Below, in pieces: positions 6,601 through 6,639 of a stretch of 6,639 nucleotides of DNA (its first letter is position 1; each line of letters starts with the position of its first letter). The notes under the pieces are model-generated. The model made no database searches. It was not told the DNA's origin and worked only from the letters and a program-made list of their open reading frames with translations. Source of the stretch: CAYYAQ01 sp964469555 (GTDB lineage Bacteria; Planctomycetota; UBA1135; UBA2386); assembly GCA_964469555.1 (NCBI GenBank), contig CAYYAQ010000219.1, forward strand, positions 1 to 6,639, read 5' to 3'. Both the position numbers and the translations under genes were made by a program.

Positions 6601-6639
6601 AGATCCCGCTCGGTCAGGTCGCGAAGATTCGCTACACCG
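3630..6639 (+). CDS. cusA: CusA-like heavy-metal RND efflux pump, 3' end beyond the window
   Basis: Proton-driven inner-membrane pump of the HME-RND family; the frame is open from 3630 to the window end (1003 residues visible). TM1 is about 22-39. The first periplasmic porter half has VPVDAIPD, QVTYPLT and LGPDATPLGQIFWYTLEG, all close to CusA. TM2-TM6 follow (about 379-529). TM4 carries GIAIAIGTMVDMGVVISEN with Asp438, matching the proton-relay Asp (Asp405) of E. coli CusA; the CusA-type AIG-MVD context, rather than the DFG-VDG of CzcA, argues for Cu(I)/Ag(I). TM7 is about 651-672, then EFMPPLDEG (714-722) and the second porter half with KIGRADSA, IMLQTGMRAPFGVKV and TTTVEGRARFPVRVRY. Insertions relative to E. 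coli CusA are a hydrophobic block (about 536-635), about 30 residues after TM7 (about 677-712) and about 35-40 residues with two DPDG motifs (about 789-827). TM8-TM12 are missing only because the window ends. The family is certain; the metal is inferred. Confidence 0.95.
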   Translation, partial: MTEPVTPSWIDRVMRFCLENKLVVALFVVFATSWGVLVAPFDWKIEGVPRDPVPVDAIPDTGENQQIVFTKWAGRSPQDIEDQVTYPLTVALLGVPGVKTIRSNSAFGFSSIFVIFKESVEFYWSRSRILERLNSLPSGTLPDGVQPALGPDATPLGQIFWYTLEGRDPEGRATGGWDLHTLRTIQDWQVRYALGSVDGVAEVASIGGHVQEYQIDVDPDAMRAYGVTLEAVFSAVRQSNVDVGARSIEINRVEYVIRGLGLIKTLEDIEDTVVGGHDNVPITIRQIARVALGPALRRGILDKSGAEAVGGVVVVRYGANPLAVIQRVKDKIAEIAVGLPSKKLEDGTESQVRIIPFYDRSGLIYETLGTLNHALRDEILVTIIVVLLMLAHLRSAILISGLLPLSVLMCFIAMKGFGVDANVVALSGIAIAIGTMVDMGVVISENILNHCKPGQSARDSLEAVFRGASEVGGAVLTAVLTTVISFLPVFTMEGAEGKLFKPLACTKTFALLASIVVALMIIPPVAHVLLRDRNKNTARLWRTALMVLVGIALGWRFQWWLGAAVLGFVAWGFIRNMLSERTTKWAARILNYALALLVAVMLASTWQPLGPMEPLRNLVFVATVIGGFLAGFWLFFMVYESVLRWCLRHKVVFLSLPATLMLLGVVIWFGFGRIFAFVPPMVSGLTNSHWTEDDVRTSSVFSDLAHRFPGLGKEFMPPLDEGSFLLMPIAMYHASIGEARDLLQKQDMLINAIPEVETVVGKIGRADSALDPAPVGMVETVINYKSEYIHDPDGNPKRFRYDAHAGAYLRDSSGALIPDPDGRPFRQWRPEIRSPADIWDRIAKAAEIPGMTTASMLQPIETRRIMLQTGMRAPFGVKVTGPDLETIERVGLEFEKVLKQVPSVHAATVFADRLVGKPYLEIDIDRKAIARFGMTVRQVQDVIEVAIGGRFLTTTVEGRARFPVRVRYARELRDQIESLDRILVAAKNGTQIPLGQVAKIRYT

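Noticed and set aside
3630..6639. CzcA/CnrA-type divalent-cation pump
   Set aside because: The TM4 motif is AIG-MVD rather than DFG-VDG, and porter motifs such as LGPDATPLG and GGHVQEYQIDVDP follow CusA. The HMBD/DUF3347 adaptor also fits Cu/Ag systems.

Overview
The window carries most of a tripartite heavy-metal efflux operon of the Cus/HME-RND type, all on the + strand: an outer-membrane factor (CusC-like, 332-1729), a periplasmic adaptor (CusB-like, 1726-3633) and the inner-membrane RND pump (CusA-like, 3630 to the window end, 3' end missing). The DNA is GC-rich by eye, with GC-ending codons throughout. A lipoprotein outer-membrane factor implies a Gram-negative (diderm) cell. The adaptor architecture (heavy-metal-binding domains plus a C-terminal DUF3347 domain) and the enlarged pump point away from enterobacteria, towards lineages such as Planctomycetota, Myxococcota or other environmental diderms. 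That placement is an impression from family knowledge and was not tested.

Layout: bases 1-331 hold no gene I can defend. They contain a GC-rich imperfect hairpin (281-304) and a Shine-Dalgarno sequence (322-327) before the first gene. The three genes follow without gaps. Both junctions are ATGA overlaps (1726-1729 and 3630-3633), each with its own Shine-Dalgarno sequence inside the upstream gene, so the subunits are probably co-transcribed and translationally coupled. No regulator, CusF-type chaperone or P-type ATPase lies within the window.

Working together, the pump would take metal from the periplasm or cytoplasm using the proton gradient. The adaptor would capture and hand over metal, and the lipid-anchored TolC-like channel would carry it across the outer membrane. 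The substrate is most likely Cu(I)/Ag(I): the TM4 motif is of the CusA kind, and the adaptor is rich in Cys/Met/His metal sites.

The system type is known, but two components are elaborated. The adaptor has two separate heavy-metal-binding modules (one at the N-terminus, one inserted mid-protein and lacking its first Cys) plus a DUF3347 tail with its own Cys/Met motif. The pump has an extra hydrophobic block of about 100 residues between TM6 and TM7, which may add up to four membrane segments, and two further periplasmic insertions relative to E. coli CusA. These are the parts most worth a second look.
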